Shown one piece after another: positions 15,956 to 23,656 of a DNA stretch of 64,000 bases. The DNA is taken from NCBI GenBank assembly GCA_027488375.1, contig JAIYBW010000005.1:272297-336296 (forward strand). Direction: 5' to 3'. Origin of the DNA: Pseudomonadota bacterium (GTDB taxonomy: Bacteria; Bdellovibrionota; Bacteriovoracia; Bacteriovoracales; Bacteriovoracaceae). The position numbers and the translations under genes are program-made. The notes beneath the pieces were generated by a model. It had not been told where the DNA came from. It did no database searches and worked only from the letters and a program-made list of their open reading frames with translations. The stretch's first letter is position 1; each line of letters begins with the position of its first letter.

Positions 15956-16392
15956 AATTTTTAAAACTATTTCTTTTTTTGAGTCTTGCAGCTTGCTTAA
16001 ATAAGGACATGGGGCCTGAAGCTGCCTTGAGAGATTTTGTTGAATCTCGTCTAGGCGCCATTGTTTCACGAGATTTCCTTCTCGAGAGATTAACAGGGAA
16101 GATGTACCAAAGTGTTCAGAACATGTCAGATGAGGACTTTCAAAAATTTTCAGATCTTAAGAATGTAAAGTCAGATAGTTTTAAGATTCATTCGAAATCC
16201 TGCCAAGAAAAAAAGTGCTTTATCACTTACTCAATTGGTTACATGACAAAAGATGGTGAGAAGACCAACTATCAATCAGAAGTTAAAAAAATTGCTGAGA
16301 TCGTTCAAGTTGATAATAAATGGCTTATAGCTGATGTCAGCAATATTAAAACTTATCATGAAAGCATGGAGCCCATAAATCCTTTAGAGTAA
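15952..16392 (+). CDS. Lipoprotein of unknown function
   Basis: A 146-residue protein with a lipoprotein signal ending SLAAC at residue 15. The mature part begins with a helical segment (EAALRDFVESRLGAIVSRD). Beta-rich sequence follows, with a Cys pair (KSCQEKKCFITYSI) and a terminal QVDNKWLIADVSN, a shape common in NTF2/DUF4878-like periplasmic lipoproteins. It overlaps the PilZ-like gene by ATGA and is followed closely by another unknown gene, so the three are probably one operon. No family is claimed. Confidence 0.7.
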   Translation: MKFLKLFLFLSLAACLNKDMGPEAALRDFVESRLGAIVSRDFLLERLTGKMYQSVQNMSDEDFQKFSDLKNVKSDSFKIHSKSCQEKKCFITYSIGYMTKDGEKTNYQSEVKKIAEIVQVDNKWLIADVSNIKTYHESMEPINPLE

Positions 16393-16416
16393 GATCAAAG
16401 GTTATTGGAGATTATT

Positions 16417-16839
16417 ATGTCATCTAAGGACTTCGTAACTTTTTTAGTTGATGAAACTTTTAAGCTTCAGAAGGGTGGAGAAGTAGAACTCTCTCGTCTG
16501 GAGTTAAAATTAAAAGATTATGATCTCTCCTTCCTTAAAGGTGAATTTATACCTCAGACTCAAATATTGAGATTTAAGACACCTTTTGGTCCCTTAGATG
16601 TGCCTGTTAACTGGTCAATTTTTTCAATTGAAAATTCAATGGCGCAATACACGCTTCTTGATGAAAAAAATGATGTTGATAGTTTTTTTCAAATACTCAA
16701 AATGGCCTGGAAACAGCCCATTGAAAAACTTTTAATTACTCATGATGATGGTTTTTGTTACATCGTAGGCTTAAAAAAATCAGAGCTTACTCATCTTCAC
16801 GATCTTGTTAATCCCCAAGAATGGCTTAAAGTCGCATAA
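16417..16839 (+). CDS. Hypothetical protein, 140 residues
   Basis: Soluble protein without signal peptide or recognised family. It begins MSSKDFVTFLVDETFKLQKG and contains alternating strands (FIPQTQILRFKTPFGPLDVP) and a C-terminal ITHDDGFCYIVGLKKSEL stretch. GGAG seven bases before ATG 16417 fixes the start; a TTG four codons earlier is less likely. It ends the PilZ-like/lipoprotein operon before a strong bidirectional terminator. Composition matches neighbours. Confidence 0.65.
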   Translation: MSSKDFVTFLVDETFKLQKGGEVELSRLELKLKDYDLSFLKGEFIPQTQILRFKTPFGPLDVPVNWSIFSIENSMAQYTLLDEKNDVDSFFQILKMAWKQPIEKLLITHDDGFCYIVGLKKSELTHLHDLVNPQEWLKVA

Positions 16840-16870
16840 AAAAAGCCTCCGTAAGGAGGCTTTTTTATTT
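16838..16870. terminator. Bidirectional terminator
   Basis: AGCCTCC (16844-16850), GTAA loop, GGAGGCT (16855-16861), with A-run before and T-run after, serving the plus-strand operon and the minus-strand endonuclease IV gene. Confidence 0.9.
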
Positions 16871-16886
16871 TAGATTTTTTAGATGA

Positions 16887-17723
16887 TTAAAGTGCAGCGT
16901 AGTACTGCTTAAGCATTGAAGCATCAACTTCAAGGTTTGGAGAGTTACAGACAACGTATCCTCTACAATCCATATCTTTAAGGGCCTTCATTAAGTCTTT
17001 CCAGTTAAACTTAGACTTCTCAAGATTAAGATGTTTTAAGTCACCTTTCGAGTTTGAGCTAATACCAGAGATATGGATATGCATTTCTTTTAGAGCATTG
17101 GCACCAAGTTCTGACTTAAGTGTTTCCAAAGTTTCGCAGAAGCCTTTGTAGTCATTTACTGAACCAGTACGAGCATAAAGATGAGAGAAATCCATACATG
17201 GTTTACAGCTGTTAACAGACTTAGAAAGACTGATTAACTCTTCGAGTGAGCCGAATTGAGACGTCTTACCAGTTAATTCTGGTCTTAATTCAATTTCAAT
17301 ATCTAGTCTTGAAAGTCTTTCTTCGATGACGTTTAGTGACTTCTCAACGAGATCAAAAACATCATAAGGAGAGTCTTTCATATAGAAAGCTGCGTGGAAA
17401 GTCATAGATTCAGCTCCACAGAGATCTGAAATCTTGGCCGTCTGAATAATTCTTTCAACAGAAGAATCAATCTTATCCTGCTCGCGGGCATTCAAATTGA
17501 TATAGTAAGGACCATGGGAAGTAAGAGGAACACCAAGTTCATAAGAAGCTTTTCTTAATGCAGAAGAAACTTCTTCTTTCATCCTTACACCATGAGCAAA
17601 CTCAAGTTGCATACAATCAAGACCAAGCTCGCTGATGCGTTTAACGCCTTCAACAGGATTGTTCTTTTTTACCGTGCTGTTTGGAACGCCTGCAGTACCA
17701 AATAATAAGCGGTCAAAAGCCAT
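16887..17723 (-). CDS. nfo: Endonuclease IV-type AP endonuclease
   Basis: A 278-residue TIM-barrel metalloenzyme of the Nfo family, which cuts DNA 5' of abasic sites in base-excision repair. Family features include LTSHGPYYINLNA (His ligand), TFHAAFYM, the Glu in IEIELRPELTGKTSQFGS, CMDFSHLYARTG (Asp-x-x-His) and MHIHISGISSN. The GAGGAG Shine-Dalgarno is just upstream. It follows the BFD-type gene by 23 bases and is probably co-transcribed with it. Confidence 0.9.
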   Translation of the reverse strand: MAFDRLLFGTAGVPNSTVKKNNPVEGVKRISELGLDCMQLEFAHGVRMKEEVSSALRKASYELGVPLTSHGPYYINLNAREQDKIDSSVERIIQTAKISDLCGAESMTFHAAFYMKDSPYDVFDLVEKSLNVIEERLSRLDIEIELRPELTGKTSQFGSLEELISLSKSVNSCKPCMDFSHLYARTGSVNDYKGFCETLETLKSELGANALKEMHIHISGISSNSKGDLKHLNLEKSKFNWKDLMKALKDMDCRGYVVCNSPNLEVDASMLKQYYAAL

Positions 17724-17746
17724 GCAATACTCCTCAGAGAATTAGA

Positions 17747-17983
17747 CTAAAAAATATTATTTATCCAAGTATCAGTTCTTTTTAAGCAAGATTGGCAGCC
17801 CGTTCCTAGTCCAAATTGGGACTCTAGTTTGGGCACATCTACAATCTTTTCGTTTCCACATGTTGATTTGATATCAGCAACACTTACGCAGAAACATTCA
17901 CAAATCAAAACCTCATCCTGAAGGCGGTCTTCCGGTATTAAATCCTTAAGCCGGTCAATTTGACTCAGAAATTCCTTGTCCAT
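17747..17983 (-). CDS. BFD-like [2Fe-2S] protein
   Basis: A 78-residue protein with the bacterioferritin-associated ferredoxin cysteine pattern: CECF (with a third Cys in CFC) then GTGCQSCL, the usual C-x-C...C-x-x-C arrangement for a 2Fe-2S cluster. It could be a bacterioferritin-release ferredoxin or an independent small electron carrier; no bacterioferritin gene is in the window. AGGG six bases before ATG sets the start. Confidence 0.75.
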   Translation of the reverse strand: MDKEFLSQIDRLKDLIPEDRLQDEVLICECFCVSVADIKSTCGNEKIVDVPKLESQFGLGTGCQSCLKRTDTWINNIF

Positions 17984-18050
17984 TTCCTTCCCTGCTTCAT
18001 TGCAAAAAAAGTCAAAGTGTCTTTTTAAAAAAGAGTCTGCTGGTTTATAT

Positions 18051-18075
18051 CCTTGGACCTAATTTATGTCCATGG
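18051..18075. promoter_or_regulatory. Inverted repeat, candidate operator
   Basis: CCTTGGAC (18051-18058) and GTCCATGG (18068-18075) are inverted copies with one mismatch, 9 bases apart, in the divergent gap between the BFD-like gene and the pseudo-HtpX/histidine kinase operon. Nothing else is recognised in this 181-base gap. Confidence 0.4.
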
Positions 18076-18164
18076 GAAAGGACTTAGAGTGTAATAAAGT
18101 AATGCAAATAGGATTTGTGAAGTGATAAACTAGCTGTAACTCCCTTAATTTTGAAGGCTGTTTC

Positions 18165-18968
18165 ATGCGTATTAATTTTCTTATTCTGATTTTTGTAAGC
18201 CTCATGGTTTTAGCATCGCTGCTATGGTTAGAAGGGTTTTGGGTAGGTTTAAGTTTCGTAATTATTGGATTTTTACTAGTTATTACAATGTTTTACACTG
18301 ATGCCGCCTTACTTTTTTTCTTGGGTGCCCGTGGAATAAAGCGAGCAGATGAAGCTAAGTTTCACCTTGCATCGGCCCAGGAAGCCTATAAGTTGGCCCT
18401 GCCTGTACCTCGTTTGTACTTTTATAATGGAAGCTTTGATCGGGCCTTTGTTTTTGAAGCCAGAGGCGACATCAGTTTAGTTCTCAGTAAAGATCTTTTA
18501 GATAACTGCACCTCAGAAGAAATTGCTGCCATATGTTTTTCTTTACTTCTCCAGGTCAAAAAAAATCTCGTTAAAAAAAGAAATAAAACAATTTTTATCA
18601 TGACTTTTATTGCTTGGATTTCAAATGGGTTGATTGAAATGATTGGTCAGTTGTTGAAAATCAAATATGTGAGGCTTTCCCTTAATTGGCTCAGTAACTT
18701 TTTATTGAAACCGTGGTTAGATTTTTTCTATAAGATCAGCTTGGGTGAGCGCTACTTTCTTCAGATTAAAAAAGCTCTTATGGACTATCCAATCGAAGCT
18801 GAAATGCTGAAACAAGTTGCTGGCAAAATAAATCGTCCTGATGAAATTGACTCTTTTTCATCAAGAAAGTTATTAGAGTATTCCGCCATTGGAAAAAATA
18901 GACATTTTCAGAGGATCATTAATATCGAATTGTTACCTCATGAATGGGATTATATTTTTAAACCGTAA
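18165..18968 (+). CDS. HtpX-like membrane protein lacking the protease motif
   Basis: A 267-residue membrane protein. Two hydrophobic segments occupy residues 3-45 and others lie at about 140-185. Residues 75-130 follow the HtpX/M48 plan: LPVPRLYFYNGSFDRAFVFE, then ISLVLSKDLLDNCTSEEIAA, equivalent to the PRVYI...NAFA...TTGLL...ELEGV stretch. Where HtpX has AHELSHIKNRD this protein has FSLLLQVKKNLV, so the HExxH zinc site is absent. It is followed after 11 bases by a CHASE2 histidine kinase gene, suggesting a regulatory or sensory role. The M48 relation is inferred by eye. Confidence 0.6.
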   Translation: MRINFLILIFVSLMVLASLLWLEGFWVGLSFVIIGFLLVITMFYTDAALLFFLGARGIKRADEAKFHLASAQEAYKLALPVPRLYFYNGSFDRAFVFEARGDISLVLSKDLLDNCTSEEIAAICFSLLLQVKKNLVKKRNKTIFIMTFIAWISNGLIEMIGQLLKIKYVRLSLNWLSNFLLKPWLDFFYKISLGERYFLQIKKALMDYPIEAEMLKQVAGKINRPDEIDSFSSRKLLEYSAIGKNRHFQRIINIELLPHEWDYIFKP

Positions 18969-18979
18969 TTTGGAAGAAA

Positions 18980-20851
18980 GTGATAAAGAAATTAACATCC
19001 ATAGAATTTTCTAAATTTGCGCCATTGCTAGTGACTTTGGCTTTTGTTCTCATTCTTATTCAATATTCTTTCCATCCCCTCGATTCCATCTTTTTGGATA
19101 GTTGGATGAGAAATGATTTTTCATCAAAAACTATTCAGAGTCCTATTGTCGTCGTGGTCATGGATGATGAGAGTGATCAATTCTTAGGCGAAACTTATCC
19201 TTACTCGTATGCCTCTCATCATCGTTTGATGACAAGATTGATCCAAGATGATCCTGCATTAATAAATTATTTTGTGTCTCTACTAGAACCGGATTCTGAA
19301 GTTGAACAAAGGTATCAGATTGAGTTTCATGATTCACTCAGTAAATTTTCACCATCGGGACAAAAATTTCGCTTTGGAACCGAAATTGATAATTTGGGTG
19401 AGCAGATTCCTCCTGAGAGCTCAAGAGATCTTGGCTATAATTTAGGTCAAATTTATAAAGATCAAATGATCTTCTCTAAAGATGAGGTTGTGAGAAGGGC
19501 GATCCTGAATATTTCCGGTGAAGATTCAATCCATCTTTGGTCGGCCAAAAAATATAGAGAAATTTCAAATCGACCACCGATTGATGCTACCGCCTATAAA
19601 GGTGTTAAATATGTTTCGGATGCTGATGCAAATTTTGCTATGTTTAAGTATTCCGAGAATCCATTCAACTCAAAACTCCAGGTCATACCTTTTCATCGAG
19701 TTGTCGTAGGTAATTTCCCGAAAGGATATTTTAAAAATAAAATTGTTCTAGTTGGACCTCAATATATTGCCAACATGAATGATTTTGTTCTCACTCCTTA
19801 TGACAAAGAAAATGCTTCAACATCTAAGCTCAATCTTCATGCCCAAATTATTGAAGCCCTTATCAATGAAAAAACGATTCTTGATATCAAAGAGATTTAT
19901 ACCCAGATTGCAGCCGTCTTGCTGGCCCTGATTTTATCTTTCATCATCTCTCGGGTACAGCCGGTAAAGGGTCTCATCATCACCATTCTCATGATTTTTG
20001 GTCTTTTGCTTGTGAGTTATGGCTTGTTTGTGGGTCTTGGTTGGTGGATTAGATTGTCTCACATGGTCCTAAGTATTTTTGTTGTTTATTATATTTGGGT
20101 CCCTTTTAGAGCGATTGAAGAATACCAAACTCGTTATGCCATTCAGGAAGAAGCTAAGCTCGTTAAACAAGTTGATAATCTTAAACAAAATTTTATCTCA
20201 CTTATGAGTCATGACCTTAAAACACCTGTCGCAAAGATTTCAGGTATCGCTGATATTTTAAAAATCAAATTTAATAATAATCCTGAGCAGGTTGAACTCT
20301 TAGATAATGTCATGACGTCCACTCAAGAGCTGAATGATTTTATAAATTCAATTCTAGATTTAACAAAAATTGAATCTCAAAACCTAACATTACGAAAAGA
20401 ATCAAAAGACATAAACAAGATCATTGAGAATATCGTCAATAAGTTAGAGTTCCAGGTCAGCTCTAAGCAGATGATTTTGGAATCTGATCTTTCGCCCCTG
20501 TATCCCATCCAAGTAGATACCGTACTGATGAACAGGGTTATTTCAAATTTAATTGAAAACGCTATTAAATATGCAGGAAAAGGGAAGAAGATCTTAGTTA
20601 AAACCTGGGATGATCCTGATTGGGTATATGTGGAAGTTCGGGATAACGGTTTAGGGATTGGTCCTGAGGATCTTGCCCATATTTTTGATAAATTTTATCG
20701 GGTGAAGAATGATTCGACCCATGCAATTAAAGGCTCAGGTTTAGGGCTTTATCTGGTAAAATATTTTATCGAATTACATCACGGGGTTATTACGGCGACC
20801 TCAACTCTTGGTGAAGGAACATCCTTTATCATTAAATTGAAAAATGAATAA
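18980..20851 (+). CDS. CHASE2-domain sensor histidine kinase
   Basis: A 623-residue membrane kinase starting at GTG 18980 with GGAAG just upstream. After a first membrane segment (residues 10-32), residues 40-300 form a CHASE2-type extracytoplasmic sensor (IVVVVMDDESDQF; later GYFKNKIVLVGPQYIANMND). Three membrane segments (about 307-385), a coiled linker and a HisKA domain with FISLMSHDLKTPVAKISG (His at 411) follow. The ATPase domain has VISNLIENAIKYAGKG, VRDNGLGIGP and GSGLGLYLV. The sigma-54 regulator gene 13 bases downstream is its probable partner. The signal sensed is unknown. Confidence 0.9.
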   Translation: MIKKLTSIEFSKFAPLLVTLAFVLILIQYSFHPLDSIFLDSWMRNDFSSKTIQSPIVVVVMDDESDQFLGETYPYSYASHHRLMTRLIQDDPALINYFVSLLEPDSEVEQRYQIEFHDSLSKFSPSGQKFRFGTEIDNLGEQIPPESSRDLGYNLGQIYKDQMIFSKDEVVRRAILNISGEDSIHLWSAKKYREISNRPPIDATAYKGVKYVSDADANFAMFKYSENPFNSKLQVIPFHRVVVGNFPKGYFKNKIVLVGPQYIANMNDFVLTPYDKENASTSKLNLHAQIIEALINEKTILDIKEIYTQIAAVLLALILSFIISRVQPVKGLIITILMIFGLLLVSYGLFVGLGWWIRLSHMVLSIFVVYYIWVPFRAIEEYQTRYAIQEEAKLVKQVDNLKQNFISLMSHDLKTPVAKISGIADILKIKFNNNPEQVELLDNVMTSTQELNDFINSILDLTKIESQNLTLRKESKDINKIIENIVNKLEFQVSSKQMILESDLSPLYPIQVDTVLMNRVISNLIENAIKYAGKGKKILVKTWDDPDWVYVEVRDNGLGIGPEDLAHIFDKFYRVKNDSTHAIKGSGLGLYLVKYFIELHHGVITATSTLGEGTSFIIKLKNE

Positions 20852-20864
20852 TAGGGAGTGATTT

Positions 20865-22364
20865 ATGCATAAGGTATTAGTTGTTGATGATGATAAGGTT
20901 CTTCAACAATCTGTTAAGCAAGCATTGGAATACCATCACTTTGTCGTAGACGTTGCAGATAATGGTAAAGAAGCTGTCACGAAAGTTTATGGCCAGAAGT
21001 ATGACCTGGTGGTGATGGATGTTAACATGCCTGAGATGGATGGGATTCAGGCCCTGACTGAAATCAAAAAGCATGATCCTTCAGTGATCGTTCTCATTTT
21101 AACCGCCTATTCAAATGTGACTGATGCTGTTAAGGCCGTTAAAGAAGGTGCCTATAACTATCTAGAGAAACCAATCTCCTCTGAGAATTTAGTTGCTCTC
21201 ATTAAACGTGCTCTCAAAGCACGTTCAATGGTTGAAACTTTAACTTTTTCTTCACCAACATTATCTTTAGGGGAAGGATCTTCAAAAGATAAATTTGTTG
21301 GCGAATCAAATGCGATGAAAAAAGTATTTGATGTTATTTCAAAACTCGCCAAAGTGACAACTCCAGTTCTGATCCGTGGAGAATCGGGAACAGGTAAGGA
21401 ACTAGTGGCGAAAGCTATTCATTACAACTCACCAAGAAAAGATGAAAAATTTGTCACTATAAACTGTGGGGCAATTTCAGAAAACCTCATTGAGTCTGAA
21501 CTTTTTGGTCATGAGAAAGGTGCCTTTACCGGTGCTGACCAAAGAAAAATTGGAAAGTTTCAATTCGCTGAGGGTGGCACTATATTTCTGGATGAAATCG
21601 GGGATATTTCGGCAGCGATGCAGGTGAAATTGTTGCGCGTTCTTCAAGAAAAAACATTCATGCCGGTTGGTTCAAACCGTGAAATTAAAGTCGATGTACG
21701 TATCATCGCAGCTTCTCATAAGCCTTTTGAAGAAATGATTAAAGATGGATCTTTCAGAGAAGATTTATTTTATCGTTTGAACGTTTTACCAGTTTACCTC
21801 CCTCCTCTCAGAGAAAGAAAAACCGATATTCCACATCTTGTGAATCATTATATTAATTACTTTAATAATGTTCATAATTTAAAAGTGATTGGAGCAGAGC
21901 CTGATGCCCTTGAGGTTTTAACTAATTATTCTTGGCCAGGAAATATCAGAGAGTTAAGAAATATCATTGAGCACTGTTTTATTATGGAATCATCAGACAT
22001 GATTCATGCTCAATCTCTTCCAGCTGTTGTGTTTAAAGACCAGAAAAAAGCTGAAGCCAAAGACCCTGTCACAACTGATAGCGTGATTGATATTGCTGAT
22101 ATTCAAAACTCTGTTTTGGATAATCCAACCCAGAAAACAACTGGTACAAATGAGGTTCAATTTTCTTTTGGAACAAAAGTTGGAGAGGGTGGCAAACTTG
22201 ACTTCGCCCTGGCAAAGGATCTTTTTGAAAAGGAATTTATTGTACAGGCGCTTAAATTAAATCGTGGTCGAATTAATCAGACAGCCTTAAATGCAAATAT
22301 TCCTAAGAAGACACTTTTGCGAAAAATTGAAAAATATGAAATAAATCCTAAGGATTATTACTAG
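20865..22364 (+). CDS. NtrC-family sigma-54-dependent response regulator
   Basis: A 499-residue activator with a receiver (about 1-120, phospho-acceptor Asp 52 in VVMDVNMPEMDG) and a AAA+ domain. The AAA+ domain shows GESGTGKELVA (Walker A), the sigma-54-contacting GAFTGAD loop, GTIFLDEIGD (Walker B) and WPGNIRELRN. A linker leads to a C-terminal Fis-type helix-turn-helix (LNRGRINQTALNANIPKKTL). It is probably phosphorylated by the CHASE2 kinase. At least two sigma-54 promoters occur in the window, but which ones it controls is unknown. Confidence 0.93.
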   Translation: MHKVLVVDDDKVLQQSVKQALEYHHFVVDVADNGKEAVTKVYGQKYDLVVMDVNMPEMDGIQALTEIKKHDPSVIVLILTAYSNVTDAVKAVKEGAYNYLEKPISSENLVALIKRALKARSMVETLTFSSPTLSLGEGSSKDKFVGESNAMKKVFDVISKLAKVTTPVLIRGESGTGKELVAKAIHYNSPRKDEKFVTINCGAISENLIESELFGHEKGAFTGADQRKIGKFQFAEGGTIFLDEIGDISAAMQVKLLRVLQEKTFMPVGSNREIKVDVRIIAASHKPFEEMIKDGSFREDLFYRLNVLPVYLPPLRERKTDIPHLVNHYINYFNNVHNLKVIGAEPDALEVLTNYSWPGNIRELRNIIEHCFIMESSDMIHAQSLPAVVFKDQKKAEAKDPVTTDSVIDIADIQNSVLDNPTQKTTGTNEVQFSFGTKVGEGGKLDFALAKDLFEKEFIVQALKLNRGRINQTALNANIPKKTLLRKIEKYEINPKDYY

Positions 22365-22372
22365 GAAATTCT

Positions 22373-22906
22373 ATGGCACGTTTTTGGTCTCTTTGTCTTC
22401 TCATGGCAACTCTCATTATTTTGGATCAGCTGACAAAGGGTGCGATTCAATCCAGTCTTTATTATGGTCAGTCGATACCAGTGATTGATGGCTTTTTTAG
22501 CATCGCTTATGTGAAAAATACGGGTGCAGCTTTTGGTTTTGGTGCTGGGGCTCATGAACTTTTTAGACAGATCATGTTCCTTGCTCTCCCTGTCGTTTTT
22601 TGTGGTTGGGTTTTTTATATGCTGATCAAAACGATTAAAGGCGTTTTTTATCTTTCTCTTGCTTATGCCCTCATTCTTGCCGGAGCCATTGGAAATCTTA
22701 TTGACCGTTTTTCACTTGGTTATGTGGTAGATTTCCTTCTTTTTTATTGGAAAGATGAGGCCAATCATTTTCCTGCTTTTAATGTCGCCGACAGTTGTAT
22801 AACGATCGCGGCTGGCCTGTTGATGATAGATTTCTTTGCCCAATTAAAGGCGAAGAAAAAAGCTGAAGTGACAGATCATGTTTCCGATTCTTTACCAAAA
22901 TCATAA
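22373..22906 (+). CDS. lspA: Lipoprotein signal peptidase II
   Basis: A 177-residue four-helix membrane aspartyl peptidase that removes the signal peptide of diacylated prolipoproteins. LDQLTKGAI, VKNTGAAFGFG, GAIGNLIDRFSLGYVVDF (first catalytic Asp) and FPAFNVADSCITIA (second) are all present. It is 8 bases from the NtrC-type gene and overlaps lgt by 29 bases in another frame, so lipoprotein maturation is transcriptionally joined to the two-component system. Confidence 0.96.
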   Translation: MARFWSLCLLMATLIILDQLTKGAIQSSLYYGQSIPVIDGFFSIAYVKNTGAAFGFGAGAHELFRQIMFLALPVVFCGWVFYMLIKTIKGVFYLSLAYALILAGAIGNLIDRFSLGYVVDFLLFYWKDEANHFPAFNVADSCITIAAGLLMIDFFAQLKAKKKAEVTDHVSDSLPKS

Positions 22907-23594
22907 TTTTATTCTCTATTCCTATCCCCTTTTTATGGGGCTAGGGTGGGGAGTCGGTTATCAGATTTTTTTTCATCAGACTGATCTTAGCTATATAAGA
23001 TCCCAGTTTCTTTTCTGGGGATTGTTTTTAAGTGCCTGGATAGGCTCAAAACTTTTTTTTATTCTGACTTCTCAATCTTATAGTCCAGAGCTTCTTCAAA
23101 ACTTATCTTTTTGGACGGGTGGAGGATTTGTCTTTTATGGTGGCCTCCTCACCGCACTTTTATTTTTGCTCATCTGTAAGGGTCTCAAGTTTAAAATGAC
23201 TCAGGTTACGGTTTGGAACTTACTTCTTTCTTTAAGTGTGGGTCATGCTTTAGGCCGCCTTGGTTGTTTTCTGGCAGGCTGCTGTTATGGACACAAAACG
23301 AGCTTGCCTTGGGGAGTCTGGATGCATGGTGAGCACCGACATCCGACTCAGCTCATAGAGGCGTTGGGACTTTTTGGACTCGCATGGTTTTTAAAGCAGA
23401 AAGGCCCAGGAGCTAAATCACTTATTATTTACTTTCTTTTCTATGGGACTCTTAGACTTCTCGTTGAAAGCCTTAGGGCCGATACAATTCGAGGGCAATG
23501 GGGGTTCTTGACACCCTCTCAGTGGATATCAAGTTTGTTGATTTTATTGGGGTCAATCCTCTGGATCAGATCTCGCCGAAAATTATTTATATAA
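22878..23594 (+). CDS. lgt: Prolipoprotein diacylglyceryl transferase
   Basis: A 238-residue membrane enzyme that attaches diacylglycerol to the lipobox cysteine, the step before LspA. It has several membrane helices; LGRLGCFLAGCCYG and HGEHRHPTQLIEALG correspond to the Lgt signature and catalytic His/Arg regions, and YGTLRLLVESLRAD follows. It is shorter than E. coli Lgt (291). The ATG overlaps the lspA coding end. A sigma-28 promoter for the next gene begins 7 bases after its stop. Confidence 0.93.
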   Translation: MFPILYQNHNFILYSYPLFMGLGWGVGYQIFFHQTDLSYIRSQFLFWGLFLSAWIGSKLFFILTSQSYSPELLQNLSFWTGGGFVFYGGLLTALLFLLICKGLKFKMTQVTVWNLLLSLSVGHALGRLGCFLAGCCYGHKTSLPWGVWMHGEHRHPTQLIEALGLFGLAWFLKQKGPGAKSLIIYFLFYGTLRLLVESLRADTIRGQWGFLTPSQWISSLLILLGSILWIRSRRKLFI

Positions 23595-23600
23595 AAACAG

Positions 23601-23627
23601 TCAAGTTTTAGTAAAGAATGCCGATAA
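23601..23627 (+). promoter_or_regulatory. Sigma-28 (FliA) promoter
   Basis: TCAAGTTT (23601-23608), 11-base spacer, GCCGATAA (23620-23627): 7 of 8 and 8 of 8 to the FliA consensus TAAAGTTT-N11-GCCGATAA. The start site would be near 23634, about 23 bases before TTG 23657 and just ahead of its AGGAG. Confidence 0.82.
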
Positions 23628-23656
23628 GCTCCTGGATCTTGTAACAGGAGTATCAA

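Noticed and set aside
18066..18125. Nineteen-codon ORF upstream of the HtpX-like gene
   Set aside because: No Shine-Dalgarno, and it runs through the inverted repeat; no sign of coding.
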